This document shows positions 16,709 to 26,714 of a DNA stretch of 64,000 nt, piece by piece. The position numbers and the translations under genes are program-made. The stretch comes from Vreelandella zhanjiangensis DSM 21076 (GTDB taxonomy: Bacteria > Pseudomonadota > Gammaproteobacteria > Pseudomonadales > Halomonadaceae), in contig NZ_KB898646.1 of assembly GCF_000377665.1 (NCBI RefSeq), positions 124,001 through 188,000 on the forward strand, given 5' to 3'. Each line of letters begins with the position of its first letter. The first letter of the stretch is position 1. Below the pieces are notes generated by a model that was given only the letters and a program-made list of their open reading frames with translations, was not told where the DNA came from and ran no database searches.

Positions 16709-18028
16709 ATGAATATTACGATTTTTGGGACCGGCTACGTTGGCTTGGTAACGGGCACATGCTTGGCGGATGCGGGGCATCATGTCATGTGTGTCGATGT
16801 CGACAAGAGCAAAATCGACCGGCTTAACGAAGGTATTATTCCCATCTTCGAGCCGGGTCTGGAACAGATGGTCCGTCAGAATGTAGAAAGCGCTCGCTTG
16901 TCTTTCACGACGCAAAGCGAGGAAGCAGTACGTTTTGGAACGCTTCAGTTTATTGCCGTGGGTACACCGCCCGGGGAAGATGGCAGTGCCGACCTGCAAT
17001 ATGTGCTGCAGGTAGCTGAAACCATCGGCCGTCACATGGATGACTATAAGGTCGTCATCAACAAATCAACAGTACCTGTAGGTACTGCTGAAAAAGTGCA
17101 AGTCAAGATAGCGAAAACCCTTCAAGAGCGGGGCATTGAGCTGGATTACGATGTTTGCTCCAACCCTGAGTTTCTTAAGGAAGGCGCTGCCATTGAAGAC
17201 TTTACGCGTGGCGCCCGCATTGTGGTGGGTACCCGCAGTGAAAAGGCCATCAAGCTAATGCGCGAATGCTATGCGCCCTACAACCGTAACCGTGAAAAAA
17301 TCATGATTATGGATGTGCGTAGTGCCGAGCTAACCAAATACGCCGCCAACGCCATGCTAGCCACCAAAATCAGTTTTATGAATGAAATGGCCAATTTAGC
17401 CGAGCGCTTAGGGGCGGATATTGAGCAGGTGCGCCAAGGAATTGGCTCTGACCCCCGTATTGGGTATCACTTTATTTACCCAGGCTGCGGTTATGGCGGT
17501 TCCTGCTTTCCTAAGGATGTACAAGCCTTAAGCCGTACCGCTCAGCAAGTAGGCTACAAGGCCGAGATGTTAGAAGCCGTAGAAGCTATTAATGAACGGC
17601 AGAAGCACACCTTATTTGAAAAGCTGAGTAGAGCGTTTAATGGCGAGCTGGAAGGTAAAAAGATTGGCGTATGGGGCTTAGCCTTCAAACCGAATACTGA
17701 CGATATGCGCGAAGCGCCCAGCCGAGTGTTGATGGAGTCGTTGTGGGAAGCAGGTGCACAAGTGTATGCCTACGACCCTGAAGCCATGCCTGAAACACGC
17801 CATATTTACGGTGATCGTGACGATCTAACGCTATGTGAGCGTATGGAAGAAGCCATTGAGGGCGTTGATGCTCTGGTGATATGCACTGAATGGAAGCAGT
17901 TCAGAGCGGTAAATTTACATGGAGTGTCAAAGGCTATGAAAACGCCTGTTGTGATTGATGGTCGAAATTTGTTCAGCCCGTTAGCGGCGAAAGAGGCGGG
18001 GATAACGTATGTCAGTGTAGGACGATAA
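16709..18028 (+). CDS. ugd: UDP-glucose 6-dehydrogenase
   Basis: A 439-residue enzyme of the UDP-glucose/GDP-mannose dehydrogenase family: N-terminal NAD motif [36 protein letters not shown], catalytic [12 protein letters not shown] (Cys near residue 264) and [16 protein letters not shown]. These segments match UDP-glucose rather than UDP-HexNAc dehydrogenases. It oxidises UDP-glucose to UDP-glucuronate, so the polysaccharide probably contains GlcA or a derivative. Its substrate is supplied by pgm and galU at the end of the same locus. Confidence 0.95.
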   Translation: MNITIFGTGYVGLVTGTCLADAGHHVMCVDVDKSKIDRLNEGIIPIFEPGLEQMVRQNVESARLSFTTQSEEAVRFGTLQFIAVGTPPGEDGSADLQYVLQVAETIGRHMDDYKVVINKSTVPVGTAEKVQVKIAKTLQERGIELDYDVCSNPEFLKEGAAIEDFTRGARIVVGTRSEKAIKLMRECYAPYNRNREKIMIMDVRSAELTKYAANAMLATKISFMNEMANLAERLGADIEQVRQGIGSDPRIGYHFIYPGCGYGGSCFPKDVQALSRTAQQVGYKAEMLEAVEAINERQKHTLFEKLSRAFNGELEGKKIGVWGLAFKPNTDDMREAPSRVLMESLWEAGAQVYAYDPEAMPETRHIYGDRDDLTLCERMEEAIEGVDALVICTEWKQFRAVNLHGVSKAMKTPVVIDGRNLFSPLAAKEAGITYVSVGR

Positions 18029-18089
18029 GCCGAGCGAAAGTAAAATAGTTAGTTTTTCAAAACATTTTTTTAATTTTAGAGTGATCAAT

Positions 18090-19358
18090 ATGAAAGATAC
18101 TAAAATCGCAGTAATTGGCTTGGGTTATGTAGGGCTTCCACTGGCAATCGAATTTGGAAAGCAGTACTCCACTATCGGTTTCGATATTAAATCTCACCGT
18201 ATCAAGGAACTGAATGAAGGCATTGATAATACCCGCGAAGTAACGGCGGATGACCTGAAATCAGCGCCTCAATTAAGCTTCACCAGCGTAGAAGATGATA
18301 TTCGTGAAGCAAATGTTTACATCGTCACGGTACCCACTCCTATTGATGATCACCGCCAGCCTGACTTAACGCCGTTGGTAAAGGCTTCCGAGCTGCTAGG
18401 CCGCGTGATCAATAAGGGCGACGTAATCATCTATGAATCTACCGTTTATCCCGGTGCTACAGAAGAAGACTGTATTCCAGTGGTAGAGCAGGTTTCCGGG
18501 CTAGTGTTCAACCAGGATTTCTACGCAGGCTACAGCCCGGAGCGTATTAACCCAGGTGATAAAGAACGCCCCGTTTCTAAAATCATGAAAGTGACTTCTG
18601 GCTCGACACCAGAAATCGCTGAGTTTGTTGATCAGCTCTATAAAAGCATCATTACTGCAGGTACTTTCAAGGCTAGCAGCATCAAAGTAGCAGAAGCTTC
18701 AAAAATTATTGAAAACACCCAGCGCGATGTAAACATTGCGTTAATAAACGAGCTTTCAATGATTTTTAGTCATTTGGGTATTGATACAAACGATGTCATC
18801 GAAGCAGCTGCAACCAAGTGGAATTTTATCAAGCTTCAGCCAGGGCTGGTAGGCGGGCACTGTATAGGTGTAGATCCTTACTACCTAGTGCATAAATCCA
18901 TGTCGGTTGGCCATATTCCCGATATTATTCGTAAGGCACGTGAAATCAACGATGGTATGGCGCGATTTGTAGCAACCAAGTTGATCAAAGCCATGATCGA
19001 AAAAGGTCAGCTGATCAAAGGCGCCAAGGTGCTGGTTATGGGCATGACATTTAAAGAGAACTGCCCGGACATCCGTAACACCAAGGTGATTGACCTGATT
19101 ACCGAGCTTCAATCCTACAGCATGGATGTTGATATCTACGATCCGTGGGTAGATCCGTTAGAAGCCGAGCATGAATACGGCGTTAGTATGGTGCCTAATC
19201 TCAACGAAGGTGAGTATGACGCTGTGATTGTTGCCGTGGCTCATAATGAGTTTAAGGAAATGGGTAGTGGTATTTATAAGCTGGGCAAGGATGTGACGAC
19301 CTACCTTGATATGAAGAATGTGCTTGGTAATGAAGGCAAGGGTGAAGTGAGGCTTTAA
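18090..19358 (+). CDS. tviB: UDP-N-acetylhexosamine C6 dehydrogenase (TviB/WbpO type)
   Basis: A 422-residue dehydrogenase, close in motif content to Vi-antigen TviB: GLGYVGLPLAIEFGKQ, TVPTPIDDHRQPDLTPL, YESTVYPGATEEDCIP, YSPERINPGDKERP, PGLVGGHCIGVDPYYL (catalytic Cys) and FKENCPDIRNTKVIDL. It converts UDP-GlcNAc or UDP-GalNAc to the uronate. I prefer ATG 18090 (SD GAGTG) to GTG 18081. No C4 epimerase (TviC) lies adjacent. With glmS/glmM downstream for UDP-GlcNAc supply, an aminohexuronic acid residue in the polymer is a reasonable inference. Confidence 0.92.
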   Translation: MKDTKIAVIGLGYVGLPLAIEFGKQYSTIGFDIKSHRIKELNEGIDNTREVTADDLKSAPQLSFTSVEDDIREANVYIVTVPTPIDDHRQPDLTPLVKASELLGRVINKGDVIIYESTVYPGATEEDCIPVVEQVSGLVFNQDFYAGYSPERINPGDKERPVSKIMKVTSGSTPEIAEFVDQLYKSIITAGTFKASSIKVAEASKIIENTQRDVNIALINELSMIFSHLGIDTNDVIEAAATKWNFIKLQPGLVGGHCIGVDPYYLVHKSMSVGHIPDIIRKAREINDGMARFVATKLIKAMIEKGQLIKGAKVLVMGMTFKENCPDIRNTKVIDLITELQSYSMDVDIYDPWVDPLEAEHEYGVSMVPNLNEGEYDAVIVAVAHNEFKEMGSGIYKLGKDVTTYLDMKNVLGNEGKGEVRL

Positions 19359-19359
19359 G

Positions 19360-20736
19360 ATGAACGATATAATGTTTAATAATCTAGAAAATAAATATAT
19401 AGAGTTAGTTAAGAATTCGGAGTTGTTCGATTCAGAGTGGTATGCTGCTCGATATCCAGATGTTAGTATGTCTGGTTTAGAACCTATATATCATTTTTTA
19501 AAGTATGGGACAGTTTTAAGTCGTGATCCTGGCCCTAAGTTTTCTTCTTCATTTTATTATGATGTCAAAGGGTGGGTGCGTCGACAAGGAATGAATCCCC
19601 TTTTACATTTTCTAACGCGCAATAAACCTAGTTTACCTAAGCCAGACAACGTTCTTTGGTCTGCTAATAAGGTTGCTGAGAAAGGCGATCATGATTTAGC
19701 AATTAATCTTGCTAAGCAAAATCTACCTGATGAACTTCACTATACAATTAATTTGCTTGAAGCAAATAAATATTTGATGAGTAATGATGAAAGTAAATGG
19801 CTAAAGGCATTAAATACCTACCTTAGCCATTTTAACGTAGCCCCATTAAAGTTGACAGAGTCTTCAGATAAAGGCTTATTGGCAAGGTTTTATTGTCATG
19901 ATTTTAACAATACTAGTGAAGGGCCCCTCATCACAGTTATAATGCCAGTATGGAATTCTGAGGATACGATTTTATATGCGGCAAAGTCTATATTAAATCA
20001 ATCATGGAGGAATATTGAGTTAATTATAGTTGATGACTGCAGTACAGATAAAACATGGAAGGTTTTAAAGTCAATAAAATCCCAAGATTCGCGAGTAAAA
20101 ATTTTTAAAAATAAAGTCAACGTTGGACCTTATGTTTCAAAAAATATAGGTTTAACTCATGCCCAAGGTGATTATATCACCGGCCATGATGCTGATGATT
20201 GGGCTCATCCCCAGCGGCTTGAAAAACATTACGAATTAATTAAAAAGCATAATTTTCCTAGGGCGAGTCTTACCCATATGGTAAGAGTAAGGCCGGATGG
20301 TTATTTCGGGCATATAGGCAAAATTACAGGTTTTTCATTTGACGGTGCTGCACGTAAAGCATCGATATCTTGTATGTTTGAAAGAGATTTTGTTAAAAAT
20401 ACGTTAGGTTTTTGGGATTCCGTTAGATTTGGTGCTGATAGTGAGATGATCGCGCGAGCTGAAAGGCTTCTAGGTGATGAGTTCAAGAACTTTAAACAAA
20501 TTGGAATGATTTGCTTAGATTTAGAAACTAGTTTAACTAATGATCCTGAGCATGGAATTAGATCTAATAATGGTGGTTTGTCAATTACCAGGAAAAGTTA
20601 TAGAGAATCATGGGTAAAGTGGCATGACGAAGTTCTAAATTTTGATAATGCATATCTAGAGTTCCCACTTATAAATCATCGGTATTTTGCCGACGGTTCT
20701 ATGAGAGTTCCTTATAACCTCGCAAAAAAAATTTAA
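19360..20736 (+). CDS. GT2 glycosyltransferase with N-terminal FDxxWYxxxYPDV module
   Basis: The first gene of an AT-rich block, starting 1 nt after the tviB stop. Residues 18-90 carry the module FDSEWYAARYPDV...HFLKYG...DPGPKF...NPLLHFL. A family-2 glycosyltransferase domain begins at about 188 (PLITVIMPVWNSEDTILYA), with VDDCSTDKTW, NVGPYVSKNIGL and the DXD-like HDADDW at about 275. It probably transfers a sugar to the growing polymer; the donor is unknown. It shares architecture with 28273-29922, which is encoded in DNA of normal GC, suggesting a divergent or acquired paralogue. Confidence 0.85.
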   Translation: MNDIMFNNLENKYIELVKNSELFDSEWYAARYPDVSMSGLEPIYHFLKYGTVLSRDPGPKFSSSFYYDVKGWVRRQGMNPLLHFLTRNKPSLPKPDNVLWSANKVAEKGDHDLAINLAKQNLPDELHYTINLLEANKYLMSNDESKWLKALNTYLSHFNVAPLKLTESSDKGLLARFYCHDFNNTSEGPLITVIMPVWNSEDTILYAAKSILNQSWRNIELIIVDDCSTDKTWKVLKSIKSQDSRVKIFKNKVNVGPYVSKNIGLTHAQGDYITGHDADDWAHPQRLEKHYELIKKHNFPRASLTHMVRVRPDGYFGHIGKITGFSFDGAARKASISCMFERDFVKNTLGFWDSVRFGADSEMIARAERLLGDEFKNFKQIGMICLDLETSLTNDPEHGIRSNNGGLSITRKSYRESWVKWHDEVLNFDNAYLEFPLINHRYFADGSMRVPYNLAKKI

Positions 20737-20745
20737 GGTGCATAG

Positions 20746-21756
20746 ATGGCTAACTGGAGGCTAGAAAACAATTGTATTTTTTTGTCATATCAGAATAATG
20801 ATTTTTTTTGGAAAATGCCAGATGGATACTCTTTACCAAGTGAAGAGGTCTTATCATTAGTCGAATTTCTACTTTTTAGTCCATACGGCATAAAAGTAGA
20901 TGTTATTAAAAAAAATACTATAAAGCAACATCGCACTGCCTTAGCTTTCTCAGGTGGAGTTGACTCAGCTGCGGCTTATAATTTGTTAGAAGAACCAGTA
21001 GCTATATATACGCAGGTGGCATCTCCTAGTAAGCTACATAAACAAGAAAACGCTCTTTTGGCTTTGAAAGAAGTCAATGGTATAAGTGTGCTAACAAATC
21101 AAGATGAGCTGCCTGAGCTATTCGGTAAGAAAAAGGGATTTTATGGATTAGCTGGTTGGACAGTTCCATCGATATTACTGTCTGAGCATTTTGGTTTTAA
21201 TACTTTTTCTGATGGTAATATATTGGAGTTTGTTTATCTTCGCTCTAAGCATGGACATGGAACATTATATAATGAGCCAGACTATTCAGCCGTGCATGAA
21301 GCCTTTGCTAAGTTAAACTACCATTATTGTATGCCGTGTGCTGGCTTGACAGAAATTGTGACAACCTATATTGCAAAAGACTTTAAGTATGCTATGGGCT
21401 GTATGAGAGGAGAATCGGGGAAGCCATGCTTGAACTGTATGAAGTGTTATAGAAAGATGGCTATACAAGGTAATTGTATATCAACCAATCCTGAGGCTGA
21501 AAAAATTTTAAGCAAAGAGTGGATACCGGTTTTAGCTAGTTTGCTTTGGGCAAGAGATAACAAAGGCCTGAGCCATCCTGTATTAAATGAACTAGATAAG
21601 GACTATCGATGGGTAGAGAACTGGTATGAAAAATCGTTGGAATTTATTCCACTACATATAAGAGGCGATTTTTTAAATAAGTTGCAGTCTTACCATGTGC
21701 TTAAGCTAGAAGACGTACGTTCTCTTCAAGTTTGGAGTTCAAGTGTCCATGATTAA
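20746..21756 (+). CDS. PP-loop ATPase-like protein with clustered cysteines
   Basis: A 336-residue protein in the AT-rich block. A PP-loop motif SGGVDSAAAYN (Ser69-Ser74) matches N-type ATP pyrophosphatases (QueC, asparagine synthetase and tRNA thiolation enzymes), which adenylate their substrates. Six cysteines cluster downstream: CMPC (195, 198), Cys219, and a CxxCxxC array (228, 231, 234), likely a metal or Fe-S site. This is not a standard capsule enzyme. By family logic it could form an amide or amidine on a sugar acid or activate a carboxylate, perhaps on the uronates made by Ugd/TviB, but no substrate can be read. It overlaps the next gene by 8 nt. Confidence 0.65.
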   Translation: MANWRLENNCIFLSYQNNDFFWKMPDGYSLPSEEVLSLVEFLLFSPYGIKVDVIKKNTIKQHRTALAFSGGVDSAAAYNLLEEPVAIYTQVASPSKLHKQENALLALKEVNGISVLTNQDELPELFGKKKGFYGLAGWTVPSILLSEHFGFNTFSDGNILEFVYLRSKHGHGTLYNEPDYSAVHEAFAKLNYHYCMPCAGLTEIVTTYIAKDFKYAMGCMRGESGKPCLNCMKCYRKMAIQGNCISTNPEAEKILSKEWIPVLASLLWARDNKGLSHPVLNELDKDYRWVENWYEKSLEFIPLHIRGDFLNKLQSYHVLKLEDVRSLQVWSSSVHD

Positions 21757-22516
21757 AGTTGAAGGTAACACTGCTTTTGTTTTATGGAATAGAGATTTAG
21801 AAGATTTTTTTGATAAAAATAATTTATATTTAGGTTATCCTTGGAAAGTTAAAAATGTTGTTAAATATGGTACAGAACTGAGTTTCAATAAAGACTTAAC
21901 TGTTGAGCCTCACTCTTGTATGGCGCAAGGCCGTTTTTATAGCGCTGGCGCATTTTCTTATTGCAGAAGTAAGTTAATACCATCCGATTTTCGTGTTGGT
22001 CGCTATTGCAGTATTGCTCCAGGAGTTGAGTTATCTGATCAGGATCATCCACTTGATCGACTATCAACTCATAGTTTTACTTTTAAAGAACACGCAAAAA
22101 CTTTAGCTAGAAAGCATGGTAAGGAAGTCCTTATACATGGTTTTAAAACTTTAAGAGAGGCTCCAAAGATTGGTAATGATGTGTGGATTGGAAAAGATGC
22201 GTTAATAAAAAGAGGGATTAAAGTTGGTAATGGTGCTGTCATAGCCCAACGATCAGTTGTTACAAAAGATGTGCCTGATTATGCTATAGTAGCAGGCTCT
22301 CCTGCTAAAATAATAAGATTTAGGTTTGATGAAAAATTAATATCAAGGCTAAACGAAGTTAAATGGTGGAATTATTCATATTTCGATTTTGCTGATATAG
22401 ATGTTACTAACGTTGAGCTGTTTTTAGATGAGCTTGAAAACAGGATATTAAAACGCGATATTCCATTGCTTCCTTATAAAGAGAGTTTATATGAAAAAAT
22501 AATAAGTAGTTTATAA
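21749..22516 (+). CDS. Hexapeptide-repeat acyltransferase (CatB/xenobiotic type)
   Basis: A 255-residue left-handed beta-helix protein. Hexad-like repeats run from FSYCRSKLIPSDFRVGRYCSIAPGVEL to PKIGNDVWIGKDALIKRGIKVGNGAVIAQRSVVTKDVPDYAIVAGSPAKI (split here), the typical CatB/VatD-type C-terminus. The catalytic-type His occurs in SDQDHPLDRLSTHSF. Members transfer acetyl or other acyl groups from CoA to hydroxyl or amino groups. In this locus it is a probable polysaccharide or sugar acetyltransferase. The start ATG 21749 overlaps the preceding stop; GTG 21743 is possible. The long N-terminal part (1-60) is not typical of CatB. Confidence 0.82.
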   Translation: MIKVEGNTAFVLWNRDLEDFFDKNNLYLGYPWKVKNVVKYGTELSFNKDLTVEPHSCMAQGRFYSAGAFSYCRSKLIPSDFRVGRYCSIAPGVELSDQDHPLDRLSTHSFTFKEHAKTLARKHGKEVLIHGFKTLREAPKIGNDVWIGKDALIKRGIKVGNGAVIAQRSVVTKDVPDYAIVAGSPAKIIRFRFDEKLISRLNEVKWWNYSYFDFADIDVTNVELFLDELENRILKRDIPLLPYKESLYEKIISSL

Positions 22517-22560
22517 TCGCGTGATTCTGTGTTTTTTTAGCTAAAATCTGAGGTGTTATT

Positions 22561-23526
22561 TTGGATAAGATTGTAATCCTTACAAGGTTTTCTGTTATAA
22601 GTAGTAATAAGGCTGGAACTGTTGTGGCGTCAGGAGCAAAAAACGTTGATGATTATATAAAAGCTATTTTAAATGAAAAAAGGCTGAAAGAGAGATTTGA
22701 GGTATTTGAAAATATTACTGCTTGCTCAATTGAAAATTTAACTTGTCCTGGTGTTGATTTACATTTTGTCGTTTTAATTTCCGACCTTTTACCTATAAAG
22801 TATCAAGAAAGATTAAAGAAAAGGCTAATCCTTATTCAGGAGAGATCGTCTGCTAATACAAGTGTTATCAAAGTTAAGTCTGGCTTGCAAAACGTAGATA
22901 GTGAAGTAGGGTATACTACTATAAATGAAGCAGCTAACAGTTATATAGACTCATTGATGTTCAGTTGCAAACGAGTTAAATTCGCTACAGTGCGATTAGA
23001 CGATGATGATGCTTTATCAAAAAATTATGCCTTAGAACTATCGAAGTATATAAAAGAAGACTTTGTGGGTTTTCCTATTAGTTTCCCATACGGTTATCAA
23101 GGAATATACGATAATGGAAAGATTGTTGACCTTCGTGACATGTATATTCCTAATATTGCATTAGGACTGGCATTTATTAATTGCTATGATTCTTCTTTAG
23201 GTTATCTTGATAAAGTAAAAAATGTTTATATGCTAGGTAACCATAGTTTTATATATCAGTCTAAACCATCTATAACTGATTCAACCGATCACTACTATAT
23301 TAGAACTATTAATAATAGTAATGACTCTGGAGTAATTGGTTTTCATAAAGACTTGCCTGTTCCTTATTGCCAAGAGCCATCTCTTGATGGGTTTTCTTTC
23401 TTGGATATAGATAGTAGTAGTTTAAGAGAAAAACATGATGGGTGGAATGATCGCTACGTGATGAAGAAAAGATTAGTTTATTCTTCACCGCTGATCGCCA
23501 AAATGTCTTCTAAAAACAAAGCTTAG
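22561..23526 (+). CDS. Probable glycosyltransferase, putative rhamnosyltransferase-like
   Basis: A 321-residue protein whose start codon is TTG (SD GAGGTG 7 nt upstream); no nearer ATG fits. The sequence begins ILTRFSVIS, and the middle contains FATVRLDDDDALSKNYALEL, a DxD-like metal-site segment typical of the putative rhamnosyltransferase family (PF11316-like), which often begins with a similar TRFS segment. Assignment is by motif memory and moderate. With the rhamnose genes upstream it is a candidate rhamnosyltransferase. It is AT-rich like its neighbours. Confidence 0.6.
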   Translation: MDKIVILTRFSVISSNKAGTVVASGAKNVDDYIKAILNEKRLKERFEVFENITACSIENLTCPGVDLHFVVLISDLLPIKYQERLKKRLILIQERSSANTSVIKVKSGLQNVDSEVGYTTINEAANSYIDSLMFSCKRVKFATVRLDDDDALSKNYALELSKYIKEDFVGFPISFPYGYQGIYDNGKIVDLRDMYIPNIALGLAFINCYDSSLGYLDKVKNVYMLGNHSFIYQSKPSITDSTDHYYIRTINNSNDSGVIGFHKDLPVPYCQEPSLDGFSFLDIDSSSLREKHDGWNDRYVMKKRLVYSSPLIAKMSSKNKA

Positions 23527-23566
23527 ATTTTGTTGTATTCTTTGACTGTTATATTTGCGAGGACTC

Positions 23567-24292
23567 ATGAAAGATAATTATAATGATATTATGAATTTGC
23601 TAAAAGAATTATCTGTAAATCAGTTAAATATTCAAAAAGAACAAAAAAAAATGCTGGAAAATAATTATACGCAAATTGAAAGTCTTATTTGGTTAAAAAA
23701 GCAGTTGAAATTGAAAGGTCGTTTGCCCCCGTTAAGAGGTTGGGCTGCTTCTCCCGATTTTTTGCTGAAGCTTCATTCTCATATTTTAAATACCCGTCCT
23801 TATAATGTTGTTGAATTTGGAAGTGGCGCATCAACAATAGTTATAGCTGATGCGTTGAGGCAAAACGGTGTTGGGCGACTTTTATCAATGGAACATTCTC
23901 AATTTTATGCTAATCAGACCATAAGTTCTTTGCGTTCAGAATGTTTGAACTCATGGGTAGATATACGTATTAGTAATTTAGTTGCTTGGAATGGTTTTCA
24001 TATAAATGAAAGAGCTGATATGAAGCCTTCTATGTGGTATCAAAAAGAGCTTCTAACTGATGTTCAGAACATTTCATTAGTAGTTGTGGATGGCCCCCCG
24101 GCATCAACATGTCAGTATGCTAGGTATCCTGCATTACTCGCTTTAGAAAACCATCTTAGTGATGATGTACAAATTTGGATGGATGATGCCTCGCGTAAAG
24201 AAGAAAAAGTAATCTGTCAGAAATGGGCAGAGGATTATGGTTTTAATTTTGAGTTGCTATCTTTAGAAAAAGGTTTGGGTATATTGTGTTAG
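23567..24292 (+). CDS. Class I SAM-dependent methyltransferase-like protein
   Basis: A 241-residue protein (start at ATG 23567, SD GAGGA; TTG 23555 possible). An N-terminal amphipathic coiled coil (residues 1-40) precedes a Rossmann-type fold: motif I VVEFGSGASTIVIADAL (about 85), an acidic position in LLSMEHS, and ISLVVVDGPPAST (motif IV-like). It resembles small class I methyltransferases found beside glycosyltransferases; a sugar or glycan methylation role is inference. It is the last gene of the AT-rich block; a 258-bp gap separates it from glmS. Confidence 0.7.
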   Translation: MKDNYNDIMNLLKELSVNQLNIQKEQKKMLENNYTQIESLIWLKKQLKLKGRLPPLRGWAASPDFLLKLHSHILNTRPYNVVEFGSGASTIVIADALRQNGVGRLLSMEHSQFYANQTISSLRSECLNSWVDIRISNLVAWNGFHINERADMKPSMWYQKELLTDVQNISLVVVDGPPASTCQYARYPALLALENHLSDDVQIWMDDASRKEEKVICQKWAEDYGFNFELLSLEKGLGILC

Positions 24293-24550
24293 TTTTATGT
24301 TTAATTGACTTGGTGTTTTTATGCTCTTGTAAGATTCTCTTTAATAAATGCTGTTGTTAATTGAGTTTTTAAAGTGCTTTGTTTGAAATGCGGTTTGTTG
24401 GTTTGCTGAAGCTCTCAAAAAAAATCAGTGGGTTAATGTTATCTAAGTTGATTTGTTTTAGCTGTAGAGTATTTAAAGTAATAAAATAGAAGAAAAGTTT
24501 CAATGCTAGACTATTTCGAATAAACTAAATTTAAACTAATGGTATTATTT
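24293..24550. promoter_or_regulatory. AT-rich region upstream of glmS, possible promoter
   Basis: No gene is present. TTGATT (24448-24453) and TATTTA (24470-24475) at 16-bp spacing could be a sigma70 promoter reading into glmS. There is no clear terminator for the upstream gene. The region marks the end of the AT-rich block; GC content rises within glmS. Confidence 0.3.
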
Positions 24551-26404
24551 ATGTGCGGAATTGTTGGCGCGGTCAGCGCAAAGGAATGTACGAAATTCTT
24601 ACTCGCAGGGTTATCCACTCTTGAGTATCGCGGTTACGATTCGGCAGGTTTGGCCTTATTGCCTGTTGATGGTGCTAATAGCTTACAGCGTGCTCGTGCT
24701 AAAGGGCGAGTAGCAGAACTGGCGGCCAAAGTAGCCGATGAGGATTTGAAAGGTAATGTGGGTATTGCCCATACTCGTTGGGCTACTCATGGCGTACCTG
24801 CTGAACGTAACGCTCACCCGCATATCTCTGCAGGCTTGGCCGTAGTGCATAACGGCATTATCGAAAACTACGAAGCTTTGCGTGAGCAGTTGCAGGGCTT
24901 GGGGTATGAATTTACTTCCGATACCGATACGGAAACCATTGCTCACTTGATTCAAGCTTGCTTTAAGGGCGAAATTGGCGAACCGGCTGAAAGCCTGTTT
25001 TCTGCTGTGCAGTGCGCCGTAGCGTATCTGAAAGGGGCATTTGCCCTGGCCGTGATTAGTGAAGAAGAACCGGATTGCCTGGTGGTTGCCCGTGAAGGCT
25101 CACCGTTGATGCTGGGTATTGCTGAAGATGGCCACTATGCGGCATCCGATGCCTCGGCACTGCTTTCTGTTACCAAGCAGATGATGTACTTGGAAAATGG
25201 CGATGTGGCGCGGCTAACCCGTGACTCCATTACCCTGGTGGATCGCATAGGCCAGCCCGCTCAGCGTGAAGTGGTTACCTCTACCTTGAATGCCGATGCC
25301 GTTGAGCTTGGCGATTATAACCACTACATGCAGAAAGAGATGTTTGAGCAGCCCCAGGCGTTGGGCAATACACTGGAAATGATCAGTGGGGCGGGGCAAC
25401 TGCAGCCGGGTATTTTTGGTGCTGAGGCCCAGGCTGTGTTTGAGCAGGTCGATTCAGTGCTGATCCTAGCGTGTGGTACATCAAGCTATGCGGGTATGAC
25501 CGCCAAGTACTGGATTGAGCAGGTGGCGGGTATTCCCTGCAATGTTGAAATTGCCAGCGAGTATCGCTATCGCCAGAGTGTTGCTAATCCTAAACAGCTA
25601 GTCGTGGTTATTTCCCAATCCGGTGAAACCGCCGATACATTGGCTGCGCTACAGCATGCCAAATCGTTAGGGCATACGCATACGCTGGCCATTTGCAATG
25701 TGCCTGAATCCGCCATCGTTCGGGAAACCGCGCTGCGCTTTATTACCCGTGCCGGGCCTGAAATTGGTGTGGCGTCTACCAAGGCGTTTACTACACAGTT
25801 AAGTGCGCTCTTCTTGCTGACGCTTCTTCTGGCCAAAGCTCATCAGCGTTTGAGTGAAAGTGACGAAAAAGCTTACCTGGATGAACTGCGCCACCTGCCT
25901 GTTGCGGTAGAAAAGGTGCTGGCGTTGGAGCCCAGCATTAAAGATTGGGCGCAGCAGTTTGCAAATAAGCATCATGCGTTGTTCCTGGGCCGTGGCCGCC
26001 ATTTTCCGATTGCTTTGGAAGGCGCGCTTAAGCTTAAGGAAATCTCCTATATCCACGCGGAAGCTTATCCTGCGGGGGAGCTGAAGCATGGCCCCTTGGC
26101 ACTGGTTGATTCAGAAATGCCGGTGGTTGTGGTGGCGCCTAATGATGAGATGTTGGAGAAGCTTAAGGCCAACATGCAGGAGGTTAGTGCTCGCGGGGGC
26201 CAGCTGTATGTGTTTGCCGATGGCGATAGCGCCGTTAAGTCATCCGAAGGCGTTAACGTGCTGATGATGCCGGAGCATTACGGGCTGCTTTCCCCGGTGT
26301 TACACGTAGTCGCGCTTCAGTTGCTCTCGTACCATGTTGCATTGGTGAAAGGTACGGATGTTGATAAGCCGCGTAATTTGGCCAAGAGTGTGACGGTCGA
26401 GTAG
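24551..26404 (+). CDS. glmS: Glutamine--fructose-6-phosphate aminotransferase GlmS
   Basis: The start is set at ATG 24551 so that the protein begins MCGIVGAV, since Cys at position 2 must be the N-terminal nucleophile after Met removal; the upstream ATG 24539 would block this. The glutaminase domain includes HTRWATHG and NGIIENYE. Two SIS domains follow ([19 protein letters not shown]), then the C-terminal KSVTVE. At 617 residues it has full family length. It makes glucosamine-6-phosphate for UDP-GlcNAc. It lies next to glmM inside the polysaccharide locus rather than with glmU, suggesting dedicated precursor supply or relocation. Confidence 0.96.
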   Translation: MCGIVGAVSAKECTKFLLAGLSTLEYRGYDSAGLALLPVDGANSLQRARAKGRVAELAAKVADEDLKGNVGIAHTRWATHGVPAERNAHPHISAGLAVVHNGIIENYEALREQLQGLGYEFTSDTDTETIAHLIQACFKGEIGEPAESLFSAVQCAVAYLKGAFALAVISEEEPDCLVVAREGSPLMLGIAEDGHYAASDASALLSVTKQMMYLENGDVARLTRDSITLVDRIGQPAQREVVTSTLNADAVELGDYNHYMQKEMFEQPQALGNTLEMISGAGQLQPGIFGAEAQAVFEQVDSVLILACGTSSYAGMTAKYWIEQVAGIPCNVEIASEYRYRQSVANPKQLVVVISQSGETADTLAALQHAKSLGHTHTLAICNVPESAIVRETALRFITRAGPEIGVASTKAFTTQLSALFLLTLLLAKAHQRLSESDEKAYLDELRHLPVAVEKVLALEPSIKDWAQQFANKHHALFLGRGRHFPIALEGALKLKEISYIHAEAYPAGELKHGPLALVDSEMPVVVVAPNDEMLEKLKANMQEVSARGGQLYVFADGDSAVKSSEGVNVLMMPEHYGLLSPVLHVVALQLLSYHVALVKGTDVDKPRNLAKSVTVE

Positions 26405-26714
26405 TGCCAATGGGCGTCGTTCCGACGCCTTTCTCGGGTGCCTCATTCGCTCCTCGTGCCTCGCGAGATTCGTTACCCCGCGTCACGGGTATTTGCCATA
26501 TTCAAGGCGGGTATATTTCGTAGCGCGTGGTAAGCGAAGCGCACCTGCGGGAGCAGCGCTCAGCGGTGCTATATTGTTGGATGGGTGCCATGGGCGCCGT
26601 TCCGACGCCTCCCGCGGGTGCCTCATTTGCTCGTGCCTCGCAAGATTCGTTACCACGCGCTACGGGGTGAGCATTATTCGTTGTTGATGCATGTATTCGG
26701 CGACTTATACTGCC
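26405..26714. repeat. Cluster of three REP elements between glmS and glmM
   Basis: A complement copy (26433-26486, diverged end TTACCCCGCGTCAC), a direct copy (26520-26551) and a complement copy (26611-26663, perfect TTACCACGCGCTAC). Spacer hairpins GGCGTCG-TTC-CGACGCC (26413-26429) and a similar one near 26592 belong to the repeat unit and could also terminate glmS. No gene is seen in this gap. Confidence 0.8.
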
